From positions 70,466,064 to 70,530,063 of the forward strand of contig NC_079316.1 of NCBI RefSeq assembly GCF_029931775.1: a DNA stretch of 64,000 bases, read 5' to 3'. The translations under genes and the position numbers were made by a program. Below the pieces are notes generated by a model. That model searched no databases, was not told the DNA's origin, and was given only the letters and a program-made list of their open reading frames with translations. This document shows, piece by piece, positions 47,201 through 58,935 of the stretch. Origin of the DNA: Euleptes europaea. Taxonomy: Eukaryota > Chordata > Lepidosauria > Squamata > Sphaerodactylidae. Position 1 is the first letter of the stretch. Each line of letters opens with the position of its first letter.

Positions 47201-48461
47201 TTATACTCACGCACAGGTGATTTTATTGTAGAGAGTTGCATTCTGTATATGCTCAGAGGTATTTTTGTTTCAACAGTCACATGTTCTGCTGCCACACTGT
47301 CCCCTATGACTTTTGATCACTATCCTATGCATGATGGGGAATGGGAGTAGAAGCTCAAGCCTGAATTAACTTCTTGCCCCTCCACCACACCTGTGATGCT
47401 GATGCCCCTGGCTGTCACATGCATATAAAATCCAGTTAGTGTGGGCTCTGTTTATGCAGTCAATTCCAGCATTTTATCTGAAATCAGTTCACAGATTGGG
47501 CCCATACTCATTGGCTTGTAGGTGTTTAGGGGCCCCCTTGGAACATTAAAACCCTACATGGATAACAGGTAATCTTGGACATGGGACAGAAGCTCCAGAT
47601 GGGACATACCAGGTAAGAAATACATTTGCTGTCACTCCTGTTTCTCATCTCACACAGGGGAGGGTCCACAAGCCATGTATATGAAGTATATGGGGCCATA
47701 CTGTCCAATCTGACTCGAGCAGCCCATTCCTGAGAGCTGCTGCAGCGGGGATGGTGTGGCTGCGGCGGCACCCCAACACCTCCAACGAGGTTTTGCAGCT
47801 GCTCTGGGAGGGGAAAGGGCTATTTTTTTAAAAAGAAAAACATGGAAAATGAGGGGGGAACCCATAGAGAACAGCGATGCTGCACCAACAAAAAGGTGGC
47901 GTAGCACCACCGTAGCTTTAGGGGGCGATCCTGGGCTGAAAGGGGTTAGGAAGCTGCCGAAAGGCAGCTCTGCCCCCAGAATGCCCCAGGAATGCCTCCC
48001 AGGATGCCATTATGAGGACCTGCACTGGAAGGACGTCGGTGAGAGGCTGAGCCGGTGTCTGAGGGCCGCGCTGCCGCTGCAGTTCAGAGGGGTGGCCGTA
48101 AGTGCCCGGATGCCGGCGTCCGTGCCAGTTTAGATGGCTCAAGTGGCCCAGATGCCGACGTAGGAGTCATGCCACCTCCTATGTCCATTTTGCCCCCAAC
48201 CTCAGGAATGGGCTGTTAGTCCTAATAATACAAAATAGGTCATTGTATATAAAAGGTGTGATAGGTGTGTTATGTTTAAGTAAGCCACCAAACATTTTGT
48301 TGTGTCTTCTGTAAAACCTCATAATAACAACAGTGTAACTCTAGGATGTATCCATATAGTTTCTTTCCTACACTTAAAAAAATGAGATGCTGTGCATCTA
48401 GTATTTCCAAAACCATCTCACTTTTAAATGAATTTTTTCATAAGCAATTAAAAACGGTACA
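47201..48461. other. LHPP intron; GC-rich block at about 47690-48180
   Basis: The GC-rich block ('gcggcaccccaacacctcca', 'gagggccgcgctgccgctgc') is unlike its surroundings. It may be an unclassified repeat. No exon signature fits LHPP. Confidence 0.4.
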
Positions 48462-48695
48462 GTTAAACCTACATGGTTAGCATGTGAGACTGGAATTTGG
48501 GAGACCCAGGTTCGAATCCCTATTCAGTCCTGGAAGCTCATTGGGCAACCCTGGGCTAGTCCACTCTTTTTAAAGCTAAACTACCACACAGGGTAGTTGT
48601 TGTAAGGATAAAATAGAGGAGGGGAAAATAATGTACGCTATGTTGGGTCTCCATTGGGTGAAAGATGGGCATAAATAACAAAATAAATATTTAAA
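48462..48695 (+). mobile_element. tRNA-derived SINE ('ggaagcttgctggg' family), diverged
   Basis: 'cacatggttagcatg'-like head ('acctacatggttagcatgtg'), 'cccaggttcgaatccctatt' (B-box), 'taaggataaaatagaggagg' and tail 'gcataaataacaaaataaat'. Confidence 0.8.
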
Positions 48696-49868
48696 AGAAT
48701 GAACAATAAGACAACATTGCAGATTGATAAGGGCAAAGAAGCAAGCTGAAATGCATGTAGTTTTTTAGCTGGAAAAAAAGTATTTTTTTTTCCAGCTAAG
48801 GGGAAAAGTCTGTGTCTTGTAAAAAGCAGTATTGGCTTTGATGGTATTATCCCAATCCTAAACACATCTGTCTGGAAGTAAGTGCAATTAATTTCTACAT
48901 TCAGCTTCAGATATGTTTGGAATCGTAGCATCAATTAAATTACAGAGGAGAATTCCTGCCAAACTCGGTTATACGATTATGAAAGGCTGAACATTTGAGG
49001 TGAACTTCCTCAGGCGGATGATTGTAATGTCGCTTCTTAATTGTGTCAAAGTTTCTCAGTCAGAGTGTCCTGCTAGCATACTGGAAAGAACCACCACGGA
49101 AGGAAAGTGTACAATAGAATCACAAAAATGAAACTAAAGGTCGTCCACTTACACCCCCATCACGCACAGACACACTATGAGGCATATATCAGATCTGTGT
49201 AGATTAATCTGTTCGGTCTATTTTGCTAAGTGCTTCAATCAAATACATTGCAGAAAACTGCTTAGAGATTACTCAAGTAACAAGCCAATCCTCAGACTGC
49301 AGGCTAAGGTTCAAAGAAATAAGCCTGCATTCAATACCAATCTTATGTAAAGAAGAACTTTCTTTACCCCAGATTTGGTGAACCCATTCAATCATATTTA
49401 TGCAGCTGTAACAACCTAGAAACTTGAGGGTGTGTTTTTTTTTCTTTTTTAGATGAAAGCAGAGATTCTCTTGAAAATGTTTGATGCACCCATGGTTAAA
49501 TTATGCACTTCTGTTCACCAAAATCACTACAGACAGCCTGATGTAGATTACTGGAAATGTTGTACAGCCATATTGGTCCACTCAAAATCCAAAACCAAGA
49601 TTGAATTCTGTGTGATGCCTTTTATTAGGCCAAACCAAATTGATGAAAAACATTGTGCAATCTTGCAGGTTCACCAGAACTCTTCATCAGGATGGATGGT
49701 ACAAAGTTTTAAAAAGATAGAAGGATGGAAAAGCAGCAGTCCAAAACCAAACTTTGGAAGGATGTATAGTTCAGCTAGAATACTTCATAGTTATAGTTAT
49801 ACAACCAAATAAATGTAGACAGAATCAGGGTCTAGTATTGTCTATTTTGTGCAGGTCCTGTTGGAACA
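48696..49868. other. LHPP intron, mostly nothing recognised
   Basis: Includes a small perfect hairpin at 48759-48797 (ttagctgg then A-run, mirrored T-run then ccagctaa). No exon seen. Confidence 0.6.
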
Positions 49869-50161
49869 CTGTGGCGCAGAGTGGTAAGCTTCAGTACTGC
49901 AGTCCAAGCTCTGCTCACGACCAGAGTTCGATCACAACGGAAGTCAGTTTCAGGTAGCTGGCTCAAGGTTGACTCAGCCTTCCATCCTTCCGAGGTCAGT
50001 TTAAAATGAGTACCCAGCTTGCTGGGGGTAAAAAGAAGATGACTGGGGAAGGCACTGGCAAACCACCCTATAAACAAAGTCTGCCTAGTAAACGTCGGGA
50101 TGTGATGTCACCCCATGGGTTAGGAATGACCCAGTGCTTGCTCAGGGGACCTTTACCTTTA
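49869..50161 (+). mobile_element. Sauria SINE, full length with target duplication
   Basis: 'ctgtggcgcagagtggtaag' head, 'acccagcttgctgggggtaa' body, 'acctttacctttac' tail. The 12-mer cctgttggaaca flanks it (49857-49868 and 50162-50173). Confidence 0.93.
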
Positions 50162-50173
50162 CCTGTTGGAACA

Positions 50174-51510
50174 TTATGCTATATTGCCCAATGCAGTCCA
50201 TTTTGTATTATTTTGCTGATATTGAAAACCTGTTTAGACTGCTATGCATTTCAGCAGTGGCTCTGATACTTGCATTGTTGGAAGAAAATAATTAATGTAA
50301 CGTTTGTAGTTGAATGTGTTTCTCTTTGCTTTCTGTAATTAAAATGGGAACATACGAATCTTCTCTTTTGGAACTCTGACAAAACAGGAAAAATATTGTA
50401 CAGTGCTTAAATATTGTAAATCGTTTAGAACATGTTTGGGGGGTTTCTGGAGCCTTGTTTCTCTGTATTTGTGAGCTTTGGGTGGGTGGGGGTTGTTTTG
50501 TCACTTTGTGCACAACAGTTAAGGTACTATAATCTATGTAGACAATTTAAGCTGTAATTTAACTTAGTATAATATCAGAAATATGTTAGTGGAAATGACA
50601 GCCAAAGTTGAGCCTGGGGGCTGAATGCAAAATGTTGAGCTTTGTTTGAAATGCTGGAAACCTCTGAGTCCTAGCTGTTCATTAGGGATCAGTATGTTTC
50701 AACAGTTAATTTGGCTTCTCCGCTTATTTGACCCAAGGGAGGCAGGGAGAACATATTGAATCTTCAAAGTGTGTCTTGACGTGCTTACTAACAATGGTCC
50801 CCAGGATGTTTAGTCAAAGCAGTCAGATGCATTTGGGCTAGGTCTGTCGTGGTAATAGAAAGGGTGAAATTCGTTCCAAGGCCCCTGAGTCTAAATAATG
50901 GTTGCATCTCTCCTGTAGATGGGAGTTGGCTTGCAGCTACAATGGTGTATTCACTTGAGTCCTCATGTTGAGTACATTTGTGATTCTGTCACTTGCATCT
51001 AAAGTGTGTTACAAAAGGGTGTTCTTAACGTGAGTGTAATAGTAGGTAGAAAAAGTAGACCTCTTTCTCAACTTTTTGTAGGGCAAATGGTTTAAAAGTC
51101 CGTTTTGGGGAACGCTGCATGAAGCTTTTGAGGGAGGCTTGCCAGCGAATATGGGGCACTTCTGAACAGCCAGGTATGGAGGTGTACTGGTTTTGTGATT
51201 ATATTCTGCATGACTATGGCTCTTCACATCAGAGAAGGAGATCAGCCCAGGTTCAGCACCCTCATTGTTTCTGTGTGACTGGTTAAGAATATCAGCTTGG
51301 AGGAATATTGCCAGGCTCATCTTTGATTTCATCTGATCGTTTGCAAGTTGCAGAGATGCATATTTTCAGTCCTCAGCATTCTCTGTGTTGAACCCATTGT
51401 TTTTACACTTAACCTACTCAGCACAGGATTTATGGCTTCCTGTGTGGCTATAGGTGTTCCAGTATTCTTGATTTATCAATGTCTCTGACAAATCATTGCT
51501 CTGTAGCCTT
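50174..51510. other. LHPP intron, no supported feature
   Basis: 1.3 kb without a nameable repeat. A splice-bounded stretch at 51082-51173 was examined and not accepted as an exon. Confidence 0.55.
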
Positions 51511-51602
51511 GCAGTGTAATCCTAAGCAGAGTTACACCCTTCTAAGTCAATTGAAGTCAAAAGCTTCAAAAGGGTGAAACTCTGTTTAGGATAGCATTAC
51601 AA
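51511..51602. repeat. Short palindromic dispersed repeat (TGCAATCCTA type), well kept
   Basis: 'gcagtgtaatcctaagcaga', 'gttacacccttctaagtcaa' mirrored by 'gggtgaaactctgtttagga' and 'tagcattac'. Confidence 0.8.
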
Positions 51603-51828
51603 CAGAGTAAAGATCTGCATGTGTTCATACTCACAAGGTTTTTCCATGCCCTTCACTCAGTATTAGGTTTAGAGAGTGATATAGAAAACATACTGCTGAT
51701 AGAAATTTGTAACCGGCATACTGTTCAGCAGTAGCTGAATCTCATGCATAAAAAATGTTAGTGGAGGAATAATTGAATCTCTTCTAAGTTTATGGGTCTG
51801 CATAAGAATGAGAGTAGCATTCCAACAG

Positions 51829-51912
51829 TGCAATCCTGTGTGGAGTTACTCAAGGGGAAGCCCATTAGTTTTAGTGTGTTTAGACTGAGGTAACTGCATA
51901 GGATTGGACTAG
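51829..51912. repeat. Short palindromic dispersed repeat, diverged
   Basis: 'aacagtgcaatcctgtgtgg' mirrored by 'aactgcataggattggacta'. Confidence 0.7.
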
Positions 51913-51956
51913 TGGAAACATACCTTTTTCTGTGATTTTATGTTGATATAACATAA

Positions 51957-52388
51957 AATGCCATCGTATTCCCTATTACTATGTACGTGTGTGAAAGCTG
52001 GACAATGAAGAAAGCTGATAGGAAGAAAGTAGATCCCTTTGAAATGTGGTGTTGGAGGAGAGTGTCATGGATACCGTGGACTGCCAAAAATAAATAAATA
52101 AATGGGTTATAGATCAAATCAAGCCTGAACTGACCCTAGAAACTAAAATGACTGAGGCTATCGTACTTTGGTCACATTATGCGAAGACAAGAGTCACTGG
52201 AAAAGACAATCATGAAGGCAGCAGGAAAAGAGGAAGACCCAACAAGAGATGGATTGACTCTATAAAGGAAGCCACAGCACTCAGGTTGCAAGACCTGAGC
52301 AAGGCTGTTAAAGATAGGACGTTTTGGAGGACATTGATTCATAGGGTCGCCATGAGTCGGAAGCGACTCGATGGCACTTGACACACAC
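51957..52388 (+). mobile_element. RTE/BovB-like LINE 3' end
   Basis: Frames carry KESWTMKKADRKKVDPFEMW-like and GSRKRGRPNKRWIDSIKEAT peptides. The 3' end is 'agtcggaagcgactcgatgg' and an ACACACA tail. Frames are interrupted. Confidence 0.88.
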
Positions 52389-53660
52389 CTAACATTTTAG
52401 GGATTAACATGGGGGGGGGAATCGGATCACAACTGAAAATCAAATGTATATACAAGACATTTCACTTTTCATTGGATCAGCCAAGAGCAGAGTTTGGTTC
52501 ATAATCTTTTTTATCTGTGAACCTGCAATTGGTTTTTAGCATAGTGGGTGCCAGGATGCTTCCATGAGTAGTTGGAATCATAGTTCTTGTAGGGCGCAGT
52601 ACTCCAGTGCAATTGCTGGGTCACATTTTGTAATAAGGCTTGATTTGTATGCGGCCTCCAAAGGTTAACATACTGTTAGCTTCTGTTAATATGTCATAAT
52701 TTTTATAGCTGGTCATCAGCTTATTTGGCTAAATGCTTTATAGAACAGCCTGTTGCATTCTAAGAGAGTCAGTCTCTTAAACCATCTGTTGATCGTGTAG
52801 GCCTCTGCTTTGTCTACCTTTAGCCTTAATGTGAAGGGTGACCATGGTGCGTATCTTTTACCCTTGCTAGGAACAACGGGACACAGACTAGTTGATTGTT
52901 TATAATAGGCAAGAACACAGGTCAGGATTTTAAAAGCCTCTCCTCAAATCCACCATAGCATCTCCTCTGTTCTGTGCCATTATTGCCTGATTGGTTTATA
53001 CGACATCGACATGTAGTAAGCTCTTTGCTTTTCATGCTGTAACCAGTAAGGAGGTTGGCCACTCACAATACCGAAGGTGGTTAAAGAGCCATAAAACATG
53101 CCTTGCCTGAGACCAGTTATTTGCATTTACAGCTGTATGCTGATAGCGTATCTATTAGCATATACATATGAAAAGCACGCAGCGGTTGGACATTTATGAC
53201 ATCCTGTTGTTGGGCCCCTATAGGGCATCTGTTAGCCCAACTTTCAACAGGGCTCTTTAAAAGAGCAACGGAAATCTTGGGGATCACGAGGTGGTGGAGC
53301 AGCTGGGCAGTCGTGTTAGAATAAGATACCTGCAGAGTCTTACAAGGCACAGATTGCCAGAGAAACTCGCAGAATTGGAATCGTAAAACAATTCAGAGTG
53401 CTGGGGGCGGTGCCCAGGGTCAGATAAATCTGCAAGCTGTTTGACAAGCGCTCAACTTGAGGCACTACTAAAATGTCAAATGCACATTTTGGATAGCATT
53501 TGATCAGTTATATGAATGAGGTTGACGTTCCCAAATCAGACTGCATTTAAACAGCAACAAGAAAAATAGTCATGTTAAAGAAGCTGCTTTCGTTTAGTAA
53601 ATCTACCGGCTGAGTTGTCTGTTGCTGTATCCTAAAGTTGTTTTTTTAATTACATTTTAT
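52389..53660. other. LHPP intron; repeat-poor block from about 53080
   Basis: No exon recognised. 53080-53640 is free of nameable repeats and contains 'ttatttgcatttacagc' and a near-palindrome 'gggcccctatagggc' (53214-53228). Confidence 0.45.
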
Positions 53661-53882
53661 TTTACTTCATTTATACCTTGCCTTTCCCCCCAATGAGGAC
53701 CCAAAGTGACTTACAACGTTCTCTTCTCCATTTTGTCCTCATAACAACCCTGTGAGGTAGGTTAGGCTAAGAATGTGTGATTGGCCCAAGGTCACTCAGC
53801 TAGCTGACAGGGCAGGGTTGGGATTTGAACCCGGGTCCCCCAGTTCCTAGTTGGACACTCTTAACCACTACATGCTGGATCT
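53661..53882 (-). mobile_element. tRNA-derived SINE ('ggaagcttgctggg' family)
   Basis: Reverse: 'cctgtgaggtaggttaggct', 'ggcccaaggtcactcagcta', 'gggatttgaacccgggtccc' and 'ctcttaaccactacatgctg'. Confidence 0.88.
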
Positions 53883-54166
53883 GACCAGCAGCCTTCAGTT
53901 TTTGCTCCTGGGTTGGGAGGAATTTTCTGGTTGTTCATCCATCTTTCTCCCCCACCCCCATGATTCTTTGCAGGCTCCCAGCTTGTCTTTAGAGAAATTT
54001 CATCTTGCATTGCCAGATTGCTGCCTCATGTTTGTACTTGGGAAAATATCTGAATGTCACCCCAATTGCTTGTGTCTAGGTGGTAGAATCAACATGGTTC
54101 ACCCTGAAAAGCTTCTATTATTTTTTTCTAATAAATTTGTATTTTTTTCTGATTAACTATACCATT
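53883..54166. other. LHPP intron, nothing recognised
   Basis: About 280 bp; T-rich towards the right. Confidence 0.6.
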
Positions 54167-54369
54167 AGGGTTGCCAGGTCTCTTAGCTACTGTGGGAGGT
54201 TTTAGGGTGGAGCCTTAGGAGGGCAGGGATTGGGGAGGGGAGGGCCTTCAATGCCATAGAGTCCGATTGCCAAAGCGGCCATTTTCTCCAAGGGAACTGA
54301 TCTCTATCAGCTGGAGATCAGTTGTAATAGCGGGAGATCTCCAGCTAGTACCTGGAGGCTGGCAACCCT
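54167..54369 (+). mobile_element. AGGGTTGCCA miniature element, intact
   Basis: Begins 'agggttgccaggtctcttag' and ends 'tacctggaggctggcaaccc' plus t. Perfect 9-10 bp inverted ends and 'caatgccatagagtccgatt' inside. Confidence 0.9.
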
Positions 54370-54438
54370 GTATACAATGCACAAACTGTAATGAAGAAAG
54401 CGAAACAATAAGATTAACAGGAGAATACTATCAACACT

Positions 54439-54498
54439 TTCCTGGGAGTTAGCCCCACTGAGTAGGATTCTGAACAGACTTACTTAGGATTGCACTGC
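54439..54498. repeat. Short palindromic dispersed repeat (GTAAGCCCCATTG type)
   Basis: 'tttcctgggagttagcccca' and 'acttacttaggattgcactg'. Confidence 0.7.
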
Positions 54499-54730
54499 AA
54501 CTATATCTTCTGACTTCAGTAGCACCTATCAAAAATGTTCACTCTGATATACATGTGTTCACCCTGACCTTTAAGCCCCCAACAATGTAGGGACCATACA
54601 GCTGAATGCTGCCTCTCCTTGTAGGTAGCAGTGGGCCCTGTTAGATCTGGTCGCCCGTTTCTTTTAGTTGTCCCTCCATTTCCAGTAAGACGACTGGCCT
54701 CCCTGACCAGAAATGGGTCAATGGCGAATG

Positions 54731-55242
54731 AGTGCGGTGTAGTTGTTTGAGTGTTGGGCTAGAACAGTGGTTCCCAACCTTTTTTTGACCAGGGACCACT
54801 AAGACTTTTTTGTTCGGTGCAGGGACCCCAAGGTTCAAAATAAAAATTCTGAGAATTTGAAAATAAACTTTAATCATAACTGTTAGTTAAACATTAAACT
54901 TAGAATAATATTTGAGTATATATTTTTATAATAAAGAACTTTAAATTGAAAATATTAATTTATTATGGGTTTATAACTTTGTTTTGCGGACCTTAATTTA
55001 GTTCTCGCAGACCCCTGGGGGTCCATGGACCCCTGGTTGGGAACCAGTGGGCTAGAATGTGGGAGACCTAGGTTTGAATCATCACATGGAAGCTTGCTGG
55101 GTGACCTTGGGCCAGTCACACACTCTCAGCCTAACCTACGTCACAGAGTGTTTGAGAGAATAAAATGGAGATGAGAACGATGAACGCTGCTTTAGACCCC
55201 CACGGGGAGAAAGGCAGGGTATAAGAGAAGTAAACAAATAAA
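54731..55242 (+). mobile_element. tRNA-derived SINE split by a hAT insertion
   Basis: Head 'gagtgcggtgtagttgtttg' to 54764. It resumes at 55050 with 'ggctagaatgtgggagacct', 'ggaagcttgctgggtgacct' and 'aggcagggtataagagaagt'. Confidence 0.88.
54765..55049 (+). mobile_element. hAT-type miniature element, 285 bp, AT-rich
   Basis: Ends 'cagtggttcccaacct' and 'ggttgggaaccagtg'. Perfect 8-bp duplication ggctagaa at 54757-54764 and 55050-55057. No transposase frame. Confidence 0.93.
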
Positions 55243-56261
55243 AATCGGTTTTAAAGTTGCTACTCCATTATTATATAACAGCCTTCTGAAATCTGTTTGG
55301 CAAATTTCTTCTCTCTTGCCTTCTTGAAAACATGAAAAACTTGACTATTGCAAACAATGTTTTGTTGAAAATAAGTATTGGATTCTTGGACTTGGAATTA
55401 AAAAACAGCATTTGGTTGTTTGCAGTATGAGTTGTGGATGTTGTGCGCTTACACTGTTGTGAGTTGTAGGCCTTGTTTGTTAACCACTATAAGGTTTGTT
55501 TGGAAAGGCAGGATTTAAAAAAAAAAAATAAAACATTGGAGTCTTTATAATCACGAAACTAGAGAGCAGAATAGTTGTATCCTTTTTTCTGAACTCTTCG
55601 TATCCGAAGCACAATTTCTTGCCTAACATTCTCCTACTGTTTAATCCTGTTCTACAGTCTTATGAACAGCTTCCCCCCCGCATACAGAAAGAGTTGTGTA
55701 AGATCTATCCTCCCCCAGCCATTTAAAATGAGTTACTCAATTCAATTCAATACCTTTATTGGCATTTAAGAAAATAGTCAGAATAGCCTTCAAGCAGTAA
55801 ACATTAGATTTAAAGTTTTCATATTTAAAAGACAAGCTTCTATATCCTTATTGCATAATGTAAAACTTCTGCAACCTTATTGATTAAGTCCGGATTCTGG
55901 CTATTCAATAAAAACAATAACTTGTGTTTATCAGACGACTCCTTTCCTTTTAAAAGGGGCAATGTTAATCTTGTTAACAGTTGGGGCAATGTTAATCTTC
56001 CCATGTTTTGCTGTCATTGGTACAAAAATCAGTAAGTTGCCTTCCAGCTTCTGATGTTCCAATCTAACACTATAGTTCAAAAATCTTAACAATACTGTTG
56101 AAGGGTAGTTGTAACTCTGCAGCCAGTACTTCTTTTCACATCTTGTGTCATATCTGTGAAAAGCAATCCAATGCTGACTGATACCATTCACACATGAAGA
56201 TATATTATTTATCTTCATTAGCCCTAATTAATAAACCATACTAATATTTTTGCCTGGTGAT
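55243..56261. other. LHPP intron with a LINE end near 55737
   Basis: 55737-55767 'tcaattcaattcaatacctt' is the 3' end (reverse) of the LINE type also seen at 29371. Sequence to the right may be the rest of that copy. Confidence 0.45.
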
Positions 56262-56423
56262 GGTAGCCAGCGTGGTGTAGTTGTAAAAGCGTTAGACGAG
56301 GATCTGGGAGATGCAGGTTTAAATCCCCAATTGGTGGACTTTGGGCCTAACCTACCTGTTTGTGAGGATAAAATGGAGGAGAAGTGAGCAATGTAAGCCA
56401 CTTTGGGTCTCCTTTGGGGAGAT

Positions 56424-56641
56424 GTGCGTGTTAAGTGCCGTCAAGTCGCAGCCGACTTATGGCGTCCCCTTTTGGGGTTTTCATGGCAAGAGACTAACAG
56501 AGGTGGTTTGCCAGTGCCTTCCTCTGCACAGCAACCCTGGTATTCCTTGGTGGTCTCCCATCCAAATACTAACCAGGGCTGACCCTGCTTAGCTTCTGAG
56601 ATTTGATGAGATCAGTCTAGCCTGGGCCATCCAGGTCAGGG
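56424..56641 (-). mobile_element. 5S-rRNA-derived SINE nested in a tRNA SINE
   Basis: Reverse copy from 'gtgcgtgttaagtgccgtca' to 'tgggccatccaggtcaggg'. Perfect 13-bp duplication cctttggggagat at 56411-56423 and 56642-56654. Confidence 0.93.
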
Positions 56642-56655
56642 CCTTTGGGGAGATA

Positions 56656-56712
56656 AAAAAGGTAAAGGTCCCCTGTGCAAGCACCGGGTCATTCCTGACC
56701 CATGGGGTGATA
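56656..56712 (-). mobile_element. Sauria SINE 3' end fragment
   Basis: 'aaaggtaaaggtcccctgtg', 'caagcaccgggtcattcctg', 'acccatggggtga'. Only the BovB-like tail. Confidence 0.82.
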
Positions 56713-56742
56713 GGCAGGGTATAAACATAAGAAAGTAAATAA

Positions 56743-57885
56743 ACAAATAGTTTGAATTTCCATCTCCCACTGGTCTATTCATAAAATCATCCTAGAAGAT
56801 GATCCTTGTATTATTCTTATCCCCTCCATAAATACACACTGAATAAGGTCTGTAGTGAGCTGATAGCATCTTACTAACCATTGGTTATCCCTCAGCTTTT
56901 AAATGAAATACTGCCAGCTTAATTATTCACTTTACTTCCTGTTGCCGGGTATTAGAGAAGTAATTATTAAAATTAGGCAAAGAACTGCTTCCTTTCTGTT
57001 AGTCTCCAGTTAATTGTTTACCAACAGATGTTCTTTATATACCAAGTATAATAATGATTTCACAGTAGAAGTGTTGTATTGGACTTGATTGGCTTTTATA
57101 GATGATAATTAGTGGCTTCAAAGGCAAAACAGTTAACTATCCATCAGTATGAAACAAAGGCCAGTGTCATATTATTACCAGATTATATTGCCCATAAAAA
57201 CCCTTGTGATTAAGGCAGCTCAGGATGTAGTAATGGCAAATAAATTTATTTCTTGGGCTGTTTGCACGCATTAAATAATGGCTGGACTCCAAAGCTTCAT
57301 CAATGTCTTTGGGCTAAACACATGCTAATAGTGGAAGCATCATTCTGCAAAGTGAAGCTTTTTTCAAGCAGTTTTATCTGACCATCAGTTTGAAATTACT
57401 GTGCTATCGGGCTCAAAGATCAGAGGGCTAATTGGTGAACTTTTAATCAATTGGTTGCCATTAATAGATGATAAACCCCCAGGCTGCTAGTTTAATGCCT
57501 TGAATTGAAACAATAGGATTGGGGAGCCCATATTGGGTGTAAAAGCTAAACAATGCCCCTTCAGGTTGTGATTGGTTGAATCCAGGCTCTGCTGGCCCAT
57601 TAACACCCTAACCCATGCTGCTTGGCTACTCATCTACTTGTTCTCTGTAGTTTGCTGTTGTTTGTTTGTTTGTTGTTGTTGTTCTTGTTTTAACACACAC
57701 CCATACACACTGTGCTTGTAATGAATATATGCAGAGCAGAACATTCAGTCTGGGTCCTAGGCGCTCATGTCAAATTTTCAGGTGTCCGCGTTGCGTAAGT
57801 ATGGATATGTGTCCAAATTCTTAACGATCAGCACCCACCTTTTGAGCACCAACTAGTGCTTTCCCAGTTCTGTTTGCATTGCCCA
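56743..57885. other. Repeat-poor block; candidate conserved non-coding DNA (about 56940-57620)
   Basis: About 680 bp with no recognisable repeat, dense in homeodomain-type cores ('gaagtaattattaaaattag', 'gatgataattagtggc', 'gggctaattggtg', 'ttttaatcaattggttgcca', 'ttaatagatgataa'). It could be an enhancer; conservation is untested. Confidence 0.4.
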
Positions 57886-58085
57886 ATTGGAGGGGGCTGG
57901 AGTTCAGTAGCAGAGCACATCCCTTGCATGCATAAGGTCCCCGGTTTGATTCCTTCCATCTTCCAGTTAAATATTTGCAGGTAGCAGAGCTGGCATCTGC
58001 CTGAGATACAGGAAAGATGATGCCTGTGAGCATAGCCAATTTGGGGCTAGATAGACAATTATCTGATTCTGTGTCAGACAGAAAT
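57886..58085 (+). mobile_element. tRNA-derived SINE ('ggctcagtggtagagca' family), diverged
   Basis: 'gctggagttcagtagcagag', 'ttgcatgcataaggtccccg', 'gtttgattccttccatc' and 'gctagatagacaattatctg'. Confidence 0.75.
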
Positions 58086-58408
58086 TATTCCTTGCATACA
58101 ACAATGTTCTGTTCCAGGTGATGCATTTTATTCAGGTTAGTGTGGTCCTCGTGGCAGCACCATATCAAACACTGTGGATTCAACTGCTAAAGGGTGTCTC
58201 TGGGCTGCAAAACATACTCAGTTGCCCTGTGTATAGCCACTTAATCCTTGTGCTTATACTACTGGCTATTACAAACCTACCTTTTGCTTATGTTTTAGGA
58301 GGTTTTTTGTCATTACATTCTGAGGCTTCTGCCAGCAGAAGTGATTTAGAACTGAAATCTGAGTCGCATGACAGCAGTCAGGAAAATGTAGCTGGGGAGA
58401 TATTACTT

Positions 58409-58625
58409 GTGTGTGTGTATAAAGTGCCGTCAAGTCGCAGCTGACTTACGGTGACCCCTCATGGGATTTTCAAGGCAAGAGACTAACAGAGGTGGTTTGC
58501 CAGTGCCTTCCTCTGCAGAGCAACCCTGGTATTTCTTGGTGGTCTCCCATCCAAATACTAACCAGGGATGACCCTGCTTAGCTTCTGAGATCTGACGAGA
58601 TCGGGCTATACCATGCTGCCTTCCC
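58409..58625 (-). mobile_element. 5S-rRNA-derived SINE
   Basis: Reverse: TG run, 'aaagtgccgtcaagtcgcag', 'agaggtggtttgccagtgcc', and the 5S head 'gcttctgagatctgacgaga' then 'tcgggctataccatgctgcc', which keeps the 5S-like ...GGCAGCATGGTATAGCCCGA end well. Confidence 0.92.
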
Positions 58626-58774
58626 TCCTGTGAATTATTAATTATTGCTCATGAATAACAAACTTGAATGCTAGCCAATGATGTAATTGTGGAGGGGGTA
58701 GCTTCTTGTTAGCTGGGAGATTCCAGGGTTGCTTATGTGTTGTGTATATGAAAATCAATGACATTGAGTTCTAA

Positions 58775-58935
58775 TGTGTGTGTGTTAAGTGGCGTCAAGT
58801 CGCTTCCGACTCATGGCGACCCTATGAATCAATGTCCTCAAAAATGTCATCTCCTTAACAGCCTTGCTCAGATCTTGCAAATCAGGGGCCATGGCTTCCT
58901 TTATAGAGTCAGTCCATCTACAATTGGCCAATTCA
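58775..58935 (-). mobile_element. RTE/BovB-like LINE 3' end
   Basis: TG run, 'ttaagtggcgtcaagtcgct', 'tccgactcatggcgacccta' and 'ggcttcctttatagagtcag'. Heavily truncated. Confidence 0.85.

Larger units (their letters stand above)
56262..56742 (+). mobile_element. tRNA-derived SINE with two later SINE insertions
   Basis: Head 'agccagcgtggtgtagttgt', 'gtgaggataaaatggaggag', then a 5S SINE (56424-56641) with target duplication. It resumes 'cctttggggagataaa', then a reverse Sauria SINE end (56656-56712), and finishes 'ggcagggtataaacataaga'. Confidence 0.85.

Noticed and set aside
47756-48133. 125-codon plus-strand frame in a GC-rich block, possible exon.
   Set aside because: No LHPP or other family resemblance, and flanking signals do not fit an LHPP phase.
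51082-51173. Possible LHPP exon 2: acceptor TTTTTGTAG, in-phase reading KANGLKVRF, then donor CAG|GTATGG.
   Set aside because: Only GLKVRF resembles LHPP. The expected FCTNES that must follow is absent, and the remainder (ERCMKLLREACQRIW) matches nothing in the family. Exon 2 should be about twice as long. Probably chance.
58118-58444. 108-codon frame with a transmembrane-like segment.
   Set aside because: Ends in a reverse 5S SINE, has no known domain and no splice support.
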